Positions 41,367-49,587 of a DNA stretch of 64,000 nucleotides are shown in pieces; within the stretch, counting starts at the first letter, position 1; every line of letters starts with the position of its first letter. Below the pieces are notes generated by a model. The model was not told the origin of the DNA, did not search any database, and saw only the letters and a program-made list of their open reading frames with translations. Source of the DNA: Bradyrhizobium japonicum USDA 6 (GTDB lineage Bacteria; Pseudomonadota; Alphaproteobacteria; Rhizobiales; Xanthobacteraceae). Position numbers and translations under genes: made by a program. The stretch is taken from assembly GCF_000284375.1 (NCBI RefSeq), contig NC_017249.1, positions 124,001 through 188,000 of the forward strand, written 5' to 3'.

Positions 41367-41471
41367 TGTCATGCCCCGGCTTGACCGGGGCATCCAGTAC
41401 GCTGCGGCCCCTCGACTCCAGCCGCGCCGCCGGTGGAATACTGGATCGCCCGGTCGAGCCGGGCGATGACA
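41367..41471. repeat. hairpin repeat, family B copy 2
   Basis: TGTCATGCCCCGGCTTGACC ... CCAGTACGC on the left and ATACTGGATCGCCCGG ... GGGCGATGACA on the right, opposite in orientation to copy 1. A family C fragment follows at 41483-41522 (GAGATCCCGGGTTCGCG / CCCCGGGACGAC). The rest of 41174-41667 holds the divergent promoters of the DUF3108 gene and rpmB but no gene. Confidence 0.85.
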
Positions 41472-41667
41472 GCCGATATGCGGCCTGAGATCCCGGGTTC
41501 GCGCTCCCGCCGCCCCGGGACGACGGGCCAAAAACGGCCCGTCGCCTTGACGTCCCGCCCCTTCCCCCCTATACGTCCGCCCGCTCCCTGCAAGGACACA
41601 GAATTAGCCCCCGTGGCGCCCAGAATGGCGGCCGCAAATCGTTGGGGGACAGAAGAGGATTTCTACC

Positions 41668-41976
41668 ATGTCTCGCCGCTGCGAACTGACGGCCAAGGGC
41701 CCCCTCGTCGGCCACAAGGTCAGCCACTCCAACATCAAGACCAAGCGCCGCTTCCTGCCGAACCTCGTCAACGTGACGTTCATCAGCGAAGCGCTGGGCC
41801 GCAACGTGCGCCTGCGCGTCTCCACCAACGCGGTCAAGAGCGTCGACCACAATGGCGGCCTCGACCCCTTCCTGCTCAAGGCCAACGCCGACGTCCTGTC
41901 GCCGCGCGCCCTCGAGCTGAAGCGCGCCATCCAGAAGAAGGTCGGCGACACCGCGCCGGCCAAGAAGGCCAGCTAA
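41668..41976 (+). CDS. rpmB: 50S ribosomal protein L28
   Basis: A 102-residue L28. [33 protein letters not shown] is the standard start, and the end [11 protein letters not shown] is a basic tail. It is a structural protein of the large ribosomal subunit. It is monocistronic: a long leader precedes it and a strong terminator follows at 42048. It marks the left border of the atypical island that begins near 42100. Confidence 0.97.
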   Translation: MSRRCELTAKGPLVGHKVSHSNIKTKRRFLPNLVNVTFISEALGRNVRLRVSTNAVKSVDHNGGLDPFLLKANADVLSPRALELKRAIQKKVGDTAPAKKAS

Positions 41977-42047
41977 GAATTTTTCGGAATTGGGCGGGGG
42001 CTAGGTTGCGTCGCGTGGCGTAGGCTTAGCCAGTAGAGTTTGCGTTG

Positions 42048-42076
42048 CGGCCGGATCGAAAGATCCGGCCGTTTTT
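42048..42076 (+). terminator. intrinsic terminator of rpmB
   Basis: Perfect 10-bp stem CGGCCGGATC / GATCCGGCCG closing a GAAA tetraloop, followed by TTTTT. Located 72 bp after the rpmB stop. Confidence 0.93.
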
Positions 42077-42212
42077 GTTTGTGGAGTTTTGAGCTCCCTC
42101 GCGCCGAAGGTCAAAAAACAGTGGCTGCCCGACTTGATGGCACGCCGCGCTACAGCCTAGAGTTTAGCTAGAGAATCGTCGCCACTTGCCTTGTGTTTTT
42201 TGGAAAATCCCA

Positions 42213-43154
42213 TTGCACCGAACGTTCCCAACACACGATCTTTCGGACGACGAGTTCGAGACGCTCGTCGCAGCGATTTGCTACCATGTCCTAGGCACAG
42301 GCCTCATCGTTTTTGCTGCCGGTCCCGACGGTGGACGGGACGGGCTCTTCACTGGAACAGCCAGCAGGTTTCCTAGCCCAGCGGCGCCGCTCGCGGGTAA
42401 GTTTGTCGTTCAAGCGAAACACACACAGAATCCCGCAGCCTCGTGCGCCGATGCTATTTTCGGAAGGATACTGGTGGGCGAGCATTTGAAGATTGCGAAA
42501 CTCATCGCCGCTGGAGAATTGGAACACTATCTCGTATTTACGAACCGCAAAAAGCCAGCGAACGATGCCATCACTAAGGAGCAGGCCTTACTGGCGCTGG
42601 GCCTCACGTCGGCACATCTTCTCGGAGCCGAACAATTGCGGCTCTGGCTCACTCTCCATCCAGACATCTGGTCAAAGCTTGGATTTGATCGATTTGATGC
42701 ACCACTGCGAATTCAGGTCGATGATCTCACCGCAGTAATAACTGCATTCCATCAGACCGTCAGCGGGACTTTCCCAATTGGGGACGGCACAGATCTCACA
42801 TACGTCTCAAAACCCAAAAAGAACAAGATCAACAAGCTGAGCGATGCCTACTGGGAAGAAATTCGAACGCGGTCACTGCCATACTTCAGGACGATAGAAG
42901 ACTTCCTCAAAAATCCGCGCAACATTGACTTTAGAGAGATGTACGAGGACACAGCCGACGAGATCAGACGCAAACTGATCACCAAGGCGCCTCCGTTTGA
43001 AAGTTTCGACGATGCCCTAACTTTCATCATTGACCTAGTCACAACTAACAATCCCAGCCTGAACAAACGTCGGCGATACGCCTCACTCTTTCTGCACTAT
43101 ATGTATTACACTTGCGATATTGGCCAACATGCTGATCCCCTCGAAGCATCTTGA
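42213..43154 (+). CDS. ABC-three-component-system effector: Mrr-like nuclease domain plus C-terminal domain
   Basis: About 313 residues from TTG 42213, which has GGAAA 8 bases ahead (TTG 42186 is an alternative). The N-terminal ~110 residues match a PD-(D/E)xK nuclease: DDEFETLVAAICYHVLG (Glu at about 16), GPDGGRDGLFTG (catalytic Asp at about 43) and KFVVQAKH (Gln-x-Lys at 67-69), as in Mrr-type enzymes. The C-terminal ~150 residues are helical and resemble the C-terminal domain of predicted ABC-3C effectors. AT-richer than the host genes. It overlaps the next small gene by 26 bp. Likely the DNA-cutting effector of a conflict system. Confidence 0.75.
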   Translation: MHRTFPTHDLSDDEFETLVAAICYHVLGTGLIVFAAGPDGGRDGLFTGTASRFPSPAAPLAGKFVVQAKHTQNPAASCADAIFGRILVGEHLKIAKLIAAGELEHYLVFTNRKKPANDAITKEQALLALGLTSAHLLGAEQLRLWLTLHPDIWSKLGFDRFDAPLRIQVDDLTAVITAFHQTVSGTFPIGDGTDLTYVSKPKKNKINKLSDAYWEEIRTRSLPYFRTIEDFLKNPRNIDFREMYEDTADEIRRKLITKAPPFESFDDALTFIIDLVTTNNPSLNKRRRYASLFLHYMYYTCDIGQHADPLEAS

Positions 43155-43365
43155 TCTGGATAGAGCCGTCGTTCGGGTCGCAAGCGAGCTTCTGGCCGAA
43201 CTGCGTCGAAGACGAATTATGGAATACGATTCAGCCATGCGATTGATCAAGCGACGAATAGGGGACGATGGCGAAGCAGTGATCGCTCCAGCGATCAGCT
43301 TTCTATTCCTTATAGGCCGGCTCGAATATCACTCGAAAAACGACACATTCGAATATCGAGCGTGA
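43129..43365 (+). CDS. small ABC-3C middle component
   Basis: A 78-residue helical protein from ATG 43129 (TTG 43120 adds three). It reads MLIPSKHLDLDRAVVRVASELL ... AMRLIKRRIGDDGEAVIAPAISFLFLIGRLEYHSKNDTFEYRA. The LxxGRLEYHxxxDTFEY end matches the short middle-component families (MC6-like) encoded between effector and ATPase in ABC-3C loci; these look like degenerate wHTH adaptors. It overlaps the effector's 3' end and precedes the ATPase by 13 bp, so the three are one operon. Confidence 0.75.
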   Translation: MLIPSKHLDLDRAVVRVASELLAELRRRRIMEYDSAMRLIKRRIGDDGEAVIAPAISFLFLIGRLEYHSKNDTFEYRA

Positions 43366-43378
43366 TGAAGTTACGGCC

Positions 43379-45187
43379 ATGCAACTAAACCGATTGTATT
43401 CGAATCTCGATCACCTCTTTACCCCGATCCATTTCAATGCGGGCCCTGCATCTTCGTTACTGAACGTTGTGTTTGCGGAAGTAACGAGAAAGCGTGCCCG
43501 AGACGGAGATTCGCACAATCTCGGTAAGACGACTTTGATCGCGCTGATTGACTTCGTCCTACTCAAGGACATCTCCGGGGCCGATCACTTTCTTGCCAAA
43601 CACAAGGATCGCTTCAGCGATTTCGTGTTCTACTTTGAGATATTCACTCACGAGGGCACGTGTGTAACACTTCGACGATCGGTAGCGGAGCCGAATGAGA
43701 TCAGTCTGATAAAGACAGACATCAGCGTCGCCGATGCGCGCAAGTTGCCGAGTGAGGAGTGGGACCACTGGAAGATAAATCTGACCGCGGCGCGACAGGC
43801 GCTTGATGCGTACCTCAATCTGAGGATGGTCGCTCCCTGGGACTATCGAACGGGCGTATCGTACTTTTTGCGCACACAAGCAGACTACACCGAATATTTT
43901 CAGATTCAGAAATTCATGCGGGGGCAAGATCGAGCGTGGAAGCCGTATTTGGCCGCGATCCTTGGCTTGGACCACGAAGCCGTGTCCCTGAAGTACACCG
44001 TGGAGGATCAGATTGGCGAGCTCACAGCAGAGCGAGATAAGCGACTAGCCGAGATTGACCCCAAGGATCAAGATCGGGGCGAATTATCTACGCGAATTGA
44101 GATTGCCCGAGATGAAATTTCGGAGATTGACGGCAAATTGGACGGATTCGACTTTCACGAAGTCGAACTTCAGATAAACAAGCGTGTTGTGGACGCCGTA
44201 GAGGCGAGCATCACCGAAATTGGCGAAGAGCTATACGACCTTGACGTCGACATCGCCCAACTTGAGCGCTCCATTAAATCGGGGATCAAGTTCGATCTTC
44301 GGCGCATTCAGCAGATCTATTCTGAAGCCCTTGTTGTTTTGCCCGACGCACTCGTTCGCAACTACGAAGAGTTAATTGAATTCAATCAAAAGCTGACCAC
44401 AGAACGAAATCGGGCCCTGCGGAAACGCATACAAGAACTGAAGGCTCGGCGCGATACGCTATCTGAGGAACATCGCAAAAAGAGCGACGAACGTCAGCGA
44501 CTGATGTCGATCGTGCAGCAGGCCGATACGTTTCGCAAATACAAAGCCCTGCAGGCCGAACAATCTCAGCGCCGAGCGCGCCTAACTTTCCTAGAAGCCC
44601 AACTAGCTCGCGTAGATGCGGTGGCCGACCTCGAGCGAAAACTTCGAGAGCTACGTGGGCGCAAGGATATCGCGACGTCTGCGATCGAACGAAGTCTAGA
44701 AAGAGGCAGCCCGGTACAGACTGCCGTAACCCGTTTCTTCAATCGATTTGTAAAACTTATTCTCGGGATAAACGGCGAATTCATCGTCAGCGGCAACAGC
44801 AACGGCAACCTTGAGTTTGAGATACGAACTAAGGATGTTGTCGGTATAGATACTAGCCAAGACCAAGGACATTCGTACCATCGACTGCTCTGTGCACTCT
44901 TCGATCTCTCCGTCCTTCGCGCATTGGACAGAGCCCCGTTTTATCATTTCGTGTATCACGACGGGATATTCGAGGGGCTAGACAACAGAGTTAAACTACG
45001 CCTGCTTGACTTGATTCATGAGGTCGTCTCCGAAGGGCGGATCCAGTATGTTTTCTCCATCATAGATGCCGATCTCCCGCGCAATCCTGAAACACAGGAG
45101 CAAATCCGGTTCCCGCCCGAAGAAGTTGTGCTCACTCTCAATGACCAAGGGGACAGTGGCAGACTGTTCAAGATGCCGCCGTTCTAA
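43379..45187 (+). CDS. DUF2326 SMC/RecF-type ATPase of an ABC-3C system
   Basis: A 602-residue protein. The nucleotide-binding N-terminus has the family's Walker A, DGDSHNLGKTTLIALIDF, with Lys at about 50. Residues ~210-440 are a long antiparallel coiled coil (KRLAEIDPK..., RIQELKARRDTLSEEHRKKSDERQRL). The DUF2326 C-terminal half holds QDQGHSYHRLLCALFDLSVL and FYHFVYHDGIFEGLDNRVK, the signature/Walker B region. By architecture it would sense abnormal nucleic acid and switch the effector. The product spans the island's centre; GC is clearly below the flanking genes. Confidence 0.85.
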   Translation: MQLNRLYSNLDHLFTPIHFNAGPASSLLNVVFAEVTRKRARDGDSHNLGKTTLIALIDFVLLKDISGADHFLAKHKDRFSDFVFYFEIFTHEGTCVTLRRSVAEPNEISLIKTDISVADARKLPSEEWDHWKINLTAARQALDAYLNLRMVAPWDYRTGVSYFLRTQADYTEYFQIQKFMRGQDRAWKPYLAAILGLDHEAVSLKYTVEDQIGELTAERDKRLAEIDPKDQDRGELSTRIEIARDEISEIDGKLDGFDFHEVELQINKRVVDAVEASITEIGEELYDLDVDIAQLERSIKSGIKFDLRRIQQIYSEALVVLPDALVRNYEELIEFNQKLTTERNRALRKRIQELKARRDTLSEEHRKKSDERQRLMSIVQQADTFRKYKALQAEQSQRRARLTFLEAQLARVDAVADLERKLRELRGRKDIATSAIERSLERGSPVQTAVTRFFNRFVKLILGINGEFIVSGNSNGNLEFEIRTKDVVGIDTSQDQGHSYHRLLCALFDLSVLRALDRAPFYHFVYHDGIFEGLDNRVKLRLLDLIHEVVSEGRIQYVFSIIDADLPRNPETQEQIRFPPEEVVLTLNDQGDSGRLFKMPPF

Positions 45188-45250
45188 TCTACTCTCTCTG
45201 TACTGTACCAACCGCTAGCCACACTTTCGATTGGACGCTCACGCGCGATC

Positions 45251-46276
45251 ATGAAACCTGTCAGACGATCACTCGCACTGAACAAGATCTCAGAGCTCGC
45301 GAACCGCCGAACGGGGGCAAGCTATCACGATGCCGCAGCAGCAGCGATCGATAGGCTATTGGCGCTCACGCAAGAATACGAGACCACGCCTCCATCGTAC
45401 CGAGGATATTTAGCCGTCGGAATATGCAGCTGCCTTGAAAGCCATATCAAGTATCTTTATGCCGCCGCGGCCGAGGGCTATGACGACCATCCAGAAGCAC
45501 TAAGAGAACTATTCAAGGACCTACAAGTCGACATAGACACACTCATATCAACGACTACCCGGACCTTTGGTCTGGCGGACGTTGTTGCCGCCAATATCAA
45601 GGTGTCAACTTTTTCTGCTTATCGAGAACGGGCTGGCCATCTACTCAGTAGCTTTAGCGGCAAGCCGCACGACTTCCCATGGGACTTCGTGAAAGTGTTT
45701 GTTACCGGCGGCTCGCCGGAACTCGATAAGGAGTACGCGCAAAGACTCGAACGGCTTGAGCGTGTTTTCGAAGCACGCAATCGATTTGTGCATGAAACCG
45801 ACGTATTGCCGCAAAAGGACACTGACCTCTCCGGCAGCGATTTGCTTAAATGCGCAGAAGACGCGATCTCGTTAATGGAGCAGCTAGAGAGGCAATATGG
45901 GGAGATCGGGATGAGTCCTCGTTTTGCTGTCATAAAAGAAGACGAAAATCTTGCTGCTGCAGCGACGAGAATTGAAGAAGAGATAGATCAATTGTTCGCT
46001 TGGATAAAGTCCCTTTGCGACGAACGCCAACACGTGAGTCTAGAGAGGTTCAGAGCGGCTTTCTCCGAGTACATTTGGGCAAGATGTGACTTTCAGACGT
46101 CGGTATTCATCACAGAGCGGAGCGAATGGACTATTGGTCAATTTTTGGATTTGGCTCCTGAATATCAGAGGCTGCTTCGAGAAATAGGATCAAAACAGAA
46201 ATATATGCTCTCGCAGCATCCAATATCTGAACAGATCGCCGAAATCCTAGGGGAGACGGCGCGGCCCAATGCCTAG
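45251..46276 (+). CDS. HEPN-type protein (RNase candidate), fourth gene of the island
   Basis: A 341-residue alpha-helical protein. GICSCLESHIKYLY (about 57-70) and FEARNRFVHETD carry the HEPN pattern: R176-N-x3-H181 is a canonical Rx4-6H ribonuclease motif, and Glu63 precedes it on the first core helix as in RiboL-PSP/MAE-type HEPNs. The last 130 residues are also helical (IEEEIDQLFAWIKSLCDERQ) and unassigned. It lies 63 bp after the ATPase in the same direction and shares the low GC. Probably a toxin-like RNase arm of the system; this link is inference. Confidence 0.7.
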   Translation: MKPVRRSLALNKISELANRRTGASYHDAAAAAIDRLLALTQEYETTPPSYRGYLAVGICSCLESHIKYLYAAAAEGYDDHPEALRELFKDLQVDIDTLISTTTRTFGLADVVAANIKVSTFSAYRERAGHLLSSFSGKPHDFPWDFVKVFVTGGSPELDKEYAQRLERLERVFEARNRFVHETDVLPQKDTDLSGSDLLKCAEDAISLMEQLERQYGEIGMSPRFAVIKEDENLAAAATRIEEEIDQLFAWIKSLCDERQHVSLERFRAAFSEYIWARCDFQTSVFITERSEWTIGQFLDLAPEYQRLLREIGSKQKYMLSQHPISEQIAEILGETARPNA

Positions 46277-46378
46277 GTGACTACAGATCCCATCGACGAC
46301 CAGCGTTCCGCAAGCCTACCTTATGAAGCTGGCGGCGGAAGGCAACCTTAGCCGCCATCCCTCCTTTCTAACTTGCCA

Positions 46379-46460
46379 CTATACTCGCCCCTCACCGGGA
46401 GCGGCATACCGTCGAGCCCGAGCCCTAAAACCTCGTCATCTGCCGCGACGGCACCCGTAA
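46379..46460 (+). pseudogene. 5' fragment of a second DUF2235 gene
   Basis: The leader and first codons of the DUF2235 gene at 49588 recur here: CTATACTCGCCCC, ACCGGGAGCGGCATACCGT and AACCTCGTCATCTGC align with 49549-49657 with two deletions. The frame still encodes NLVICRDGT, matching NLVICCDGT of the intact protein. The rest is lost. It marks the right edge of the atypical island. The remainder of 46277-46571 has no gene. Confidence 0.75.
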
Positions 46461-46571
46461 ACACCCCCTCGCGCGTTAACCGTCCGTTAACCAACGCAGC
46501 CTAGCCTGCGGTAATCGTCCAGCCATCATTAGCTCGAAATGCCTTCCCGGTTCGCTCCAGGAGAAGTGCCG

Positions 46572-47183
46572 ATGTGCGTTGCGTTGTTGACGTATGCCGA
46601 TCTCAGTACCCGCCTTGGTATCTCGCGCGAGGCCGCTCGTGCGCTGGCGCGACGCCGCCGGTTGCCGCGCTCGCGGTCCGATGACGGCAAAGCCCTGGTG
46701 AGCGTCGATCTCACCGAACTCCGCTACACGCCCCGCCCGCGGCGGGCCCGCCGGGCGGACCACATCGATGCCTCCCTGGCAAAGGTCGAGGCATCAGAGC
46801 CATTTCCGCTCCGGCGGAATCGGAACGGGACCCTGGATTCCTATTTTGAAGCGTTTTCCTTGCCCGAACCGGTATCCACTTCGCCCGAAAGCGCTCTGGA
46901 GATCGAAACATTGAAGGCCGAGGTCGCGCGGCTCGAAGCCGTCGCGGCCGCCTACAGGGCGGTGTTCGATCGCGAGCATGAGCGCGCCGATCGCCTGGCC
47001 GTCGAGCTGACGCAGGCGGCCGCCGAGGCGACGGCGGCCAATGCGTGGGCGGCACGACTGGAAGACGAAGTGGCTGACTTACGGGCCGGTCGCCGGGATG
47101 ACGGCGCGGTCGCGGGAGCCGCGCGTCGATTAGGGCATCTGGCCGCCTCGATCGTGCAAGCAGACCGCGCGGCCCGCAGGTAG
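46572..47183 (+). CDS. HTH plus coiled-coil protein upstream of ftsZ2
   Basis: A 203-residue protein. The N-terminal helix-turn-helix [26 protein letters not shown] is MerR/excisionase-like, then a basic [11 protein letters not shown] linker. Residues ~120-175 form a coiled coil ([34 protein letters not shown]). ATG at 46572 follows AGGAGAAGTGCCG, so the upstream ATG at 46539 is not needed. It is 50 bp ahead of the ftsZ paralog in the same direction and probably co-transcribed. Function unknown; a DNA-binding accessory to division or segregation is plausible. Confidence 0.75.
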   Translation: MCVALLTYADLSTRLGISREAARALARRRRLPRSRSDDGKALVSVDLTELRYTPRPRRARRADHIDASLAKVEASEPFPLRRNRNGTLDSYFEAFSLPEPVSTSPESALEIETLKAEVARLEAVAAAYRAVFDREHERADRLAVELTQAAAEATAANAWAARLEDEVADLRAGRRDDGAVAGAARRLGHLAASIVQADRAARR

Positions 47184-47233
47184 CACGCGATGCTCATCCC
47201 ACCCCCAGCCGCCGAAACAACCGCGAGGACAGA

Positions 47234-48493
47234 ATGACTGGCATGACCGATATTCGCGAGATGAAGGCGCGCATCGTCGTATTCGGGGTCGGCGGCGCCG
47301 GCGGCAACGCCGTCAACAACATGATCACCGCCGGGCTGCAGGGGGTCGACTTCGTCGTCGCCAATACCGACGCGCAGGCGCTGGCCATGTCGAAGGCGCC
47401 GCGCCTGATCCAGCTGGGCACGCAGGTGACCGCAGGCCTCGGCGCCGGCTCGCAGCCGGAACTCGGACGCGCCGCGGCCGAGGAGGTCATCGATACGATC
47501 CGCGATCACCTGACCGGCGCCCACATGGTGTTCGTGACGGCCGGCATGGGCGGCGGCACCGGCACCGGGGCCGCCCCCATCATCGCCAGGACCGCGCGCG
47601 AGCTCGGCATCCTCACGATCGGCGTGGTCACCAAGCCGTTCTATTTCGAGGGCCAGCGCCGCATGCGCTTTGCCGAAGCCGGCATCGAGGAGCTGCTGAA
47701 GACGGTCGACACCCTCCTGATCATCCCGAACCAGAACCTGTTCCGGGTGGCCAGCGCGAAGACCACGTTCGCCGATGCCTTTGCCCTTGCCGACCAGGTG
47801 CTTTATTCGGGCGTGGCCTGCATCAGCGACCTCATCGTCAAGGAAGGCCTGATCAATCTCGATTTCGCCGACGTCCTCTCCGTGATGCGCGAGAAGGGCA
47901 AGGCCATGATGGGACGGGGCGAGGCTTCCGGCGAGAAACGCGTGCTCGCCGCCGCCGTGGCGGCCATTTCCAATCCGTTGATCGAGAACCCCTCGATCAA
48001 GCGCGCCAGCGGCCTCATCATCTCCATCACCGGCGGCAAGGATCTCATGCTGTACGAGGTCGACGAAGCCGCGACCCGGATTCGCGACGAGGCCGACCCG
48101 GACGCCAACATCATCGTCGGCGCCTCGTTCGACGAAAGCCTCGAAGGCATCGTCCGCGTCTCCGTGGTGGCGACCGGGATCGACAATGTCGACCCGGCGC
48201 TCCTGGCGCGACCGGCGGAAACCCCACTCACGCAGCTCGCCGGCCGCTTGCGCGACGACAGCCGCCGCATCGCCGATCGCATCGAGCGCAGTGCGCCGCT
48301 TCCGCAGGTGGAGAGCCCGCCGCTCCGCCCGCAGCCGCACAACCCCGTGCGGCCACCGGCAAGGCCGCATCAGGACTATGCGCGCCAGGCGGCGTCTCAG
48401 CCGCTCGATCCTTACGGCCGCACCTCTCCGCGCAATATCGCCGACGAAGACCTTCTCGACATCCCGGCCTTCCTGCGCCGCTCCGCCAATTGA
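47234..48493 (+). CDS. ftsZ2: FtsZ paralog without long linker
   Basis: A 419-residue tubulin-fold GTPase with the glycine-rich start [14 protein letters not shown], the G-box [13 protein letters not shown], and the T7 loop [11 protein letters not shown] with the catalytic Asp residues. The C-terminus (about 330-419) is a short Pro/Arg-rich linker ending [19 protein letters not shown], the conserved FtsA/ZipA-binding peptide. Main alphaproteobacterial FtsZ proteins are ~590 residues; this is a compact second copy outside the dcw cluster. It can likely polymerise and bind division partners; role unknown. Confidence 0.93.
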   Translation: MTGMTDIREMKARIVVFGVGGAGGNAVNNMITAGLQGVDFVVANTDAQALAMSKAPRLIQLGTQVTAGLGAGSQPELGRAAAEEVIDTIRDHLTGAHMVFVTAGMGGGTGTGAAPIIARTARELGILTIGVVTKPFYFEGQRRMRFAEAGIEELLKTVDTLLIIPNQNLFRVASAKTTFADAFALADQVLYSGVACISDLIVKEGLINLDFADVLSVMREKGKAMMGRGEASGEKRVLAAAVAAISNPLIENPSIKRASGLIISITGGKDLMLYEVDEAATRIRDEADPDANIIVGASFDESLEGIVRVSVVATGIDNVDPALLARPAETPLTQLAGRLRDDSRRIADRIERSAPLPQVESPPLRPQPHNPVRPPARPHQDYARQAASQPLDPYGRTSPRNIADEDLLDIPAFLRRSAN

Positions 48494-48511
48494 GCGGTCG
48501 CAACAATAGGT

Positions 48512-48660
48512 TGTCATCCCGGGGCGCGACGAAGTCGCGAACTATGATGCGCAATTGCGCATCTGAGGATCCATTTAGCCGCAGTGACTGTTGAGCGATG
48601 GATTCTCAGGTGCGCAATTGCGCACCGTAGCTCGCGCCAAGAGGCGCGCCCCGGAATGAC
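48512..48660. repeat. nested hairpin repeat, family C
   Basis: Outer arms TGTCATCCCGGGGCGCG and CGCGCCCCGGAATGAC; inner arms hold two palindromes, GATGCGCAATTGCGCATC (48546) and GGTGCGCAATTGCGCACC (48609), plus GAGGATCCAT/ATGGATTCTC. A further small hairpin, CCCGCCGTAGGCGGG, follows near 48700. It fills the gap between the convergent ftsZ2 and coiled-coil genes. Confidence 0.85.
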
Positions 48661-48753
48661 GGAGCCGTCTCGCCGCAAAACGCGACCTCATCCTGAGGGC
48701 CCGCCGTAGGCGGGCGTCTCGAAGGATGGCCGCAAGGAAGCCAACCGCCGCGT

Positions 48754-49422
48754 TCACGCTGCCGTGCTGCGCGGGGTCTCCGCTGGTTCCTTTTTCTCCG
48801 GCTCCTTGTCGCGAGACAGCCATGCCGGGAAGCGAAGCAGGCGATCGATGCTGTCTTTTGATGGCTCGATGGGCGGCACGATGGGCGCTTCACTGGCCGG
48901 ACGCGGGAGGTCCAGCACGGCCTGTCCTGCCCGCACCGCATCGGCGCGCTGATCCAGTTCGCGCAACAGGGGATCGAGCACGCTGTCGATTTCGGTCGCC
49001 ACCGACACGACAAAACTATTGAGCTCGCGCGCCTCCGGCACGACGGCCGAGGCCGACTCGATCGCCCTGGAGAGACCATCGACGACGGGTGCGAACGCGC
49101 CGGCAGCCTGTTTGATTCGCGTTCTGATCGCTTCGATCTCGGCCAGGACGCGTTCACGCTCCCGCCTGGTCTTCTCTTCCGAAAGGCGGGCTTCGATTTC
49201 GGCGATCTGAGCCGTGAGAGTCGTGGCTTCGGATGCGAGTGCATCGCGTCGCAGGCGCGCACGATCGAGATCGCGGCTGAGATTGTCCACTAGATCGTCC
49301 TTCCCGAACATGGCTTTGCTCCGTAGGACAGCCGTGACGCGAACCGCCAGCCGGTCAAGCGAACCAAAGGCTGGATCGGCCGAAAAAGGCATCAATTTCG
49401 GTCGCGTCATATGGGCCGACAT
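48754..49422 (-). CDS. hypothetical coiled-coil protein
   Basis: A 222-residue soluble protein. After an N-terminal segment (SLDRLAVRVTAVLRSKAMFG) a long coiled coil runs roughly 45-110 (DNLSRDLDRARLRRDALASEATTL, then EARLSEEKTRRERERVLAEIEAIR), followed by a second helical region and an acidic/Pro-rich tail (KEPEKKEPAET). ATG at 49422 has GGTGGGGGT ahead. It is convergent with ftsZ2. No family recognised; the context suggests a cell-envelope or division accessory, which is speculative. Confidence 0.7.
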   Translation of the reverse strand: MSAHMTRPKLMPFSADPAFGSLDRLAVRVTAVLRSKAMFGKDDLVDNLSRDLDRARLRRDALASEATTLTAQIAEIEARLSEEKTRRERERVLAEIEAIRTRIKQAAGAFAPVVDGLSRAIESASAVVPEARELNSFVVSVATEIDSVLDPLLRELDQRADAVRAGQAVLDLPRPASEAPIVPPIEPSKDSIDRLLRFPAWLSRDKEPEKKEPAETPRSTAA

Positions 49423-49587
49423 GGTGACCCCCACCGTCCTCATTAGGCGACGACATGGTTAACAGGTGGTTAATGTCAACAGACGATGGGGCAATGAGGC
49501 ACCATGCCGCCGACGCCGACTTCGTCTCCTCGCTGCCATCCATTTTCGCTATACTCGCCCCGGTAGCATCACCGGGAGGGGCATACC

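Noticed and set aside
42186..46276. Prophage or integrative element
   Set aside because: No integrase, tail, capsid or relaxase gene and no attachment repeat was found; the four genes read as a compact conflict system.
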